Assembly (NCBI GenBank): GCA_946482585.1
Contig: CAMLSI010000266.1
Coordinates: 1-7,320, forward strand
DNA length: 7,320 bases
Reading direction: 5' to 3'
DNA from: an uncultured Lysobacteraceae bacterium
GTDB taxonomy: Bacteria > Pseudomonadota > Gammaproteobacteria > Xanthomonadales > Rhodanobacteraceae
A program made the translations under genes and the position numbers. Below the pieces are notes generated by a model that did no database searches, had not been told where the DNA came from, and saw only the letters and a list, made by a program, of their open reading frames with translations. This document shows, piece after piece, positions 5,402 to 7,320 of the stretch; position 1 is the first letter of the stretch; the number at the start of each line of letters is the position of its first letter.

Positions 5402-6024
5402 AGACGAGCATCCGCGCCTGCAGCGTGACGCTGCGCGAGATCCTGCGGCAGGCGCTCGCCGGCGACGCCGATCTGGGCGCGCTGTTCGACCCCGGCCTCG
5501 GCGGCACGATGGTCGTCGGCCTCGACACGCCGCAGGAGTTCGCCGACAACAGCCTCGAAGGCGTCTCGCTGTGGCTGTACCGGCTGCAGCGCGACGACCT
5601 GACGCTGAACCGGCCACGTCCGCGCAGTTCGTTCGAGCGGCTCGAACAGCGCCCGTTGCCGCTACGGCTGCACTATCTCGTCGCGCCAATCGTCGACCGC
5701 AGCACGCGGCCGCGCGCGGCCGAGCTCGAGCAGCACATCCTCGGCAAGGTGCTGCAGGTGCTCAACGACATCGGCAGCCTCTCCGGCGGGCAACTGCGCG
5801 ACGACCTCGCCGGCCAGTCGCTGGAGCTGTTCGTACGGCTCGAACCGTTGACGCTCGAGGAAACGACGCGCGTATGGGACGCGCTCGAGCTGTCGTACCA
5901 GCTGTGCGTCTCGTACGAGGTCAGTGTCGTGCCGATCGCGTCGGCCGTACCGTCGCAGCGCTACGGCATCGTCGACAGCGCGACGACCGAGCACGGCGTC
6001 GCGCAAATCCTGGAGACGCCGTGA
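5398..6024 (+). CDS. DUF4255/Pvc16-type tail terminator (cap) of an eCIS
   Basis: A 208-residue protein with the hallmarks of the Pvc16 N-terminal (DUF4255) family, whose members (Afp16, Pvc16) cap the tube and sheath end and set particle length. Visible family features are the N-terminal helix LREILRQAL followed by a variable loop; the motif SLEGVSLWLYRLQRDDLTLNR, matching the conserved pattern in which a strand ends in YR...D...N; the strand PLPLRLHYLVAPI; and the helix AELEQHILGKVLQVLNDI. The C-terminal half contains LELFVRLEPLTLEETTRVWDAL and then YQLCVSYEVSVVPIAS, also typical. The length is normal for the short members. The ATG lies inside the stop of the preceding gene, so translation is probably coupled. 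Assembly is expected in the cytosol. A cap gene placed ahead of the sheath differs from the Afp order, where it is last. Confidence 0.9.
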   Translation: MKTSIRACSVTLREILRQALAGDADLGALFDPGLGGTMVVGLDTPQEFADNSLEGVSLWLYRLQRDDLTLNRPRPRSSFERLEQRPLPLRLHYLVAPIVDRSTRPRAAELEQHILGKVLQVLNDIGSLSGGQLRDDLAGQSLELFVRLEPLTLEETTRVWDALELSYQLCVSYEVSVVPIASAVPSQRYGIVDSATTEHGVAQILETP

Positions 6025-7193
6025 CGACGCGCATCGAAACGGTCGGCCACGTGCGCTGGCGCTGCAACACCGACGCGCTGCCGCCGATCGCGGCGCGCCT
6101 GCGCGCGCTGCTGCGTGCGCGGCTCGTCGATGAGATCACCGGCGAGCCGGTCACCACGGACATCCTCGCCGTGAGTGACGTCCACGGTCTCGTGCCGCGC
6201 GTCGCCGAAGGCGGCGTCGTCGGCCTCGTCGGCCAGCCGGCGCTGCGCTTCCCGCAGCTCGCGGCGATTGCGGCGCCGCTGTCGATGCACGTGCGCAGCG
6301 GCACGTACCTGCCGTTGACGCTCGCCGCGACGCTCGGTCCGATCGCCGGTTTTCCCGGCGCGTTCGCACCGGCCGATCTCGGCGACATCGAACTGCATCA
6401 GCGCGGCGTCGCGCTCGTCGGGTGCACGCTCGCGAACGCGAGCCCGGTGCCGCTGCCGCTCGGCGGCGCGACCGTGACGATCGTCGGCATCTGGGCCACG
6501 CCGCCACCGCCGAACGTACCGCCGGGCGGCTTCATGCTGCCGCCGCGCGTCGTCAGTCTCGAAAATCCGCTGTACGCGCCGCGCGCGGCCGGTACGACCG
6601 TGCAGGCATTCGCGCTGTCTCCGGTTCCGGCCGAAGAGCGCGCCGTGCTGCTGGACGCGACGCCGGGTGCGACGCGCGTGCGTCTCGCGCGCCGCAGCGC
6701 GCTCGCCGTCGGCGCGCCGCTCGCCTTCGACAGCATCGATCCCGGTCGCCGCGAAATCGTCGCCATCGCCGGCATCGACACGCCGCCGTCGGACGATCAG
6801 GCGGGCTGGATCACGCTCGCGCAGCCGCTGCGTCATCTGCATCGCGCCGGCGCGCTCGCCGTGCCGATGTCCGTGCCGCCCGGCGGCGCGTCGCGCCTCC
6901 TCGACCGCGACGCGATCGCCGGCGATTGCTGCGCGTTCCTCGACGCGCTGCCGCCGTGGCCGGCCGGCGCGATCGTCGCGATCGACCCCGCGGGACCGGC
7001 GCCCGAATTCCACCGCGTACTCCCGTATTCGACCGTCAGCAACGGCGACGGCGACTTCGCGCTGCCGCCGATCTCGCGCGTCGCGATGGTGCGCGTGCGC
7101 GCCGTCCACGGCGGCATGTCGCAGCCGGTCGAGTTCGATGTGAGTCCGCAATACCGACACGTCCAGCACGCCGTGACGGCGACCTTCGCCTGA
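6021..7193 (+). CDS. Uncharacterised beta-rich eCIS-associated protein
   Basis: A 390-residue protein between cap and sheath genes, with no signal peptide or membrane span. Residues 30-80 hold ARLVDEITGEPV and RVAEGGVVGLVGQPALRFP, a module start I cannot name. Residues 125-160 (HQRGVALVGCTLANASPVPLPLGGATVTIVG) resemble a carboxypeptidase-regulatory-type beta-sandwich. Residues 160-171 are a proline/glycine hinge. Residues 205-283 form a small beta module ending in the ITLAQPLRHLHRAGA pattern, and 337-362 (STVSNGDGDFALPP then VAMVRVRAVH) look like the second half of the sandwich, suggesting an insertion inside it. A baseplate, fibre or surface decoration role is possible; none is shown. The start is GTG 6021, overlapping the upstream stop by 4 bp (GTGA), with GGAGA four bases before it. 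Confidence 0.83.
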   Translation: MTTRIETVGHVRWRCNTDALPPIAARLRALLRARLVDEITGEPVTTDILAVSDVHGLVPRVAEGGVVGLVGQPALRFPQLAAIAAPLSMHVRSGTYLPLTLAATLGPIAGFPGAFAPADLGDIELHQRGVALVGCTLANASPVPLPLGGATVTIVGIWATPPPPNVPPGGFMLPPRVVSLENPLYAPRAAGTTVQAFALSPVPAEERAVLLDATPGATRVRLARRSALAVGAPLAFDSIDPGRREIVAIAGIDTPPSDDQAGWITLAQPLRHLHRAGALAVPMSVPPGGASRLLDRDAIAGDCCAFLDALPPWPAGAIVAIDPAGPAPEFHRVLPYSTVSNGDGDFALPPISRVAMVRVRAVHGGMSQPVEFDVSPQYRHVQHAVTATFA

Positions 7194-7223
7194 CCGCCCG
7201 GCGCCATTCACAGGAGAGCGGCT

Positions 7224-7320
7224 ATGCCCGAGTACCTTGCACCAGCGGTCTACGTCGAAGAGACCCCATCCGGAAACAAACCGATCGAAGGCGTCGGCAC
7301 CAGCACCGTCGGCTTCGTCG
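7224..7320 (+). CDS. Contractile tail sheath protein, N-terminus only
   Basis: The first 32 codons of a gene that runs off the window. The start MPEYLAPAVYVEETPSG followed by KPIEGVGTSTVGFV is the classic N-terminus of phage-tail/eCIS sheath proteins (T4 gp18, Afp2-4 type): a proline before the YVEE strand that augments the neighbouring subunit, then the I-x-GV-x-TST-x-GFVG segment. Sheath subunits stack around the inner tube and contract to drive it into a target. The start is fixed by AGGAGA six bases upstream (7212-7217). The gap to the preceding gene is 30 bases, so it belongs to the same operon. The full length cannot be judged. Confidence 0.92.
   Translation, partial: MPEYLAPAVYVEETPSGNKPIEGVGTSTVGFV

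Noticed and set aside
4697..5689. Minus-strand 330-codon frame crossing the eCIS promoter and the cap gene
   Set aside because: It lies opposite clear coding sequence and a promoter-like A/T island, and its product is a low-complexity Arg/Ala-rich shadow.
5571..6020. Upstream extension of the 390-residue protein frame
   Set aside because: That stretch overlaps the cap gene in another frame and is arginine-rich. The GTG at 6021 with GGAGA and a 4-bp overlap is the natural start.
1..7320. CRISPR array, tRNA/rRNA genes, insertion sequences
   Set aside because: No regularly spaced direct repeats, no cloverleaf or rRNA-like stretches, and no transposase coding region or terminal inverted repeats were found.

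Overview
The window is GC-rich DNA with strong Shine-Dalgarno sites, ATGA/GTGA gene overlaps and protein types that suggest a beta-proteobacterium, most likely Burkholderia or a close relative. The genus is inferred from gene style and cannot be proven from the sequence alone. Two parts differ in character. The left part (about 1-3360) has three spaced minus-strand genes separated by long non-coding stretches. The right part (about 3363-7320) has a minus-strand gene and a divergent plus-strand operon with tight spacing and even more GC-biased codons.

Left part: a secreted bacterial expansin carrying an extra C-terminal family 2 cellulose-binding module (128-1210, minus); a soluble orphan histidine kinase with no sensor domain (1625-2488, minus); and a 52-residue membrane protein of the DUF3309 family (2818-2976, minus). 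Hairpin terminators follow the expansin and DUF3309 genes. Several perfect dyads in the intergenic stretches look like regulator binding sites.

Right part: this appears to be the left boundary of an extracellular contractile injection system (eCIS, phage-tail-like; Afp/PVC/MAC relatives). The operon begins at 5156 with a small winged-helix-like protein. It continues with a DUF4255/Pvc16-type tail-terminator (cap) protein, an uncharacterised 390-residue beta-rich protein, and the N-terminus of a contractile tail sheath protein that runs off the window at 7320. The first three genes overlap by 4 bp and are probably translationally coupled. DUF4255 next to a sheath argues for eCIS rather than type VI secretion or an ordinary prophage. 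The tube, baseplate, spike, tape measure, ATPase and any cargo genes would lie beyond 7320.

Divergent from the operon lies an unrecognised 330-residue acidic cytosolic protein (3363-4355, minus), possibly eCIS-linked by position only. Between the two is a well-formed 23-codon gene for an extremely basic microprotein (4582-4653, plus), with its own extended -10, ribosome site and perfect terminator hairpin. The 464-base leader before the eCIS operon holds a T-tracted hairpin and a pair of inverted GGTGGGGC dyads that could form alternative RNA structures ahead of an A/T-rich promoter island.
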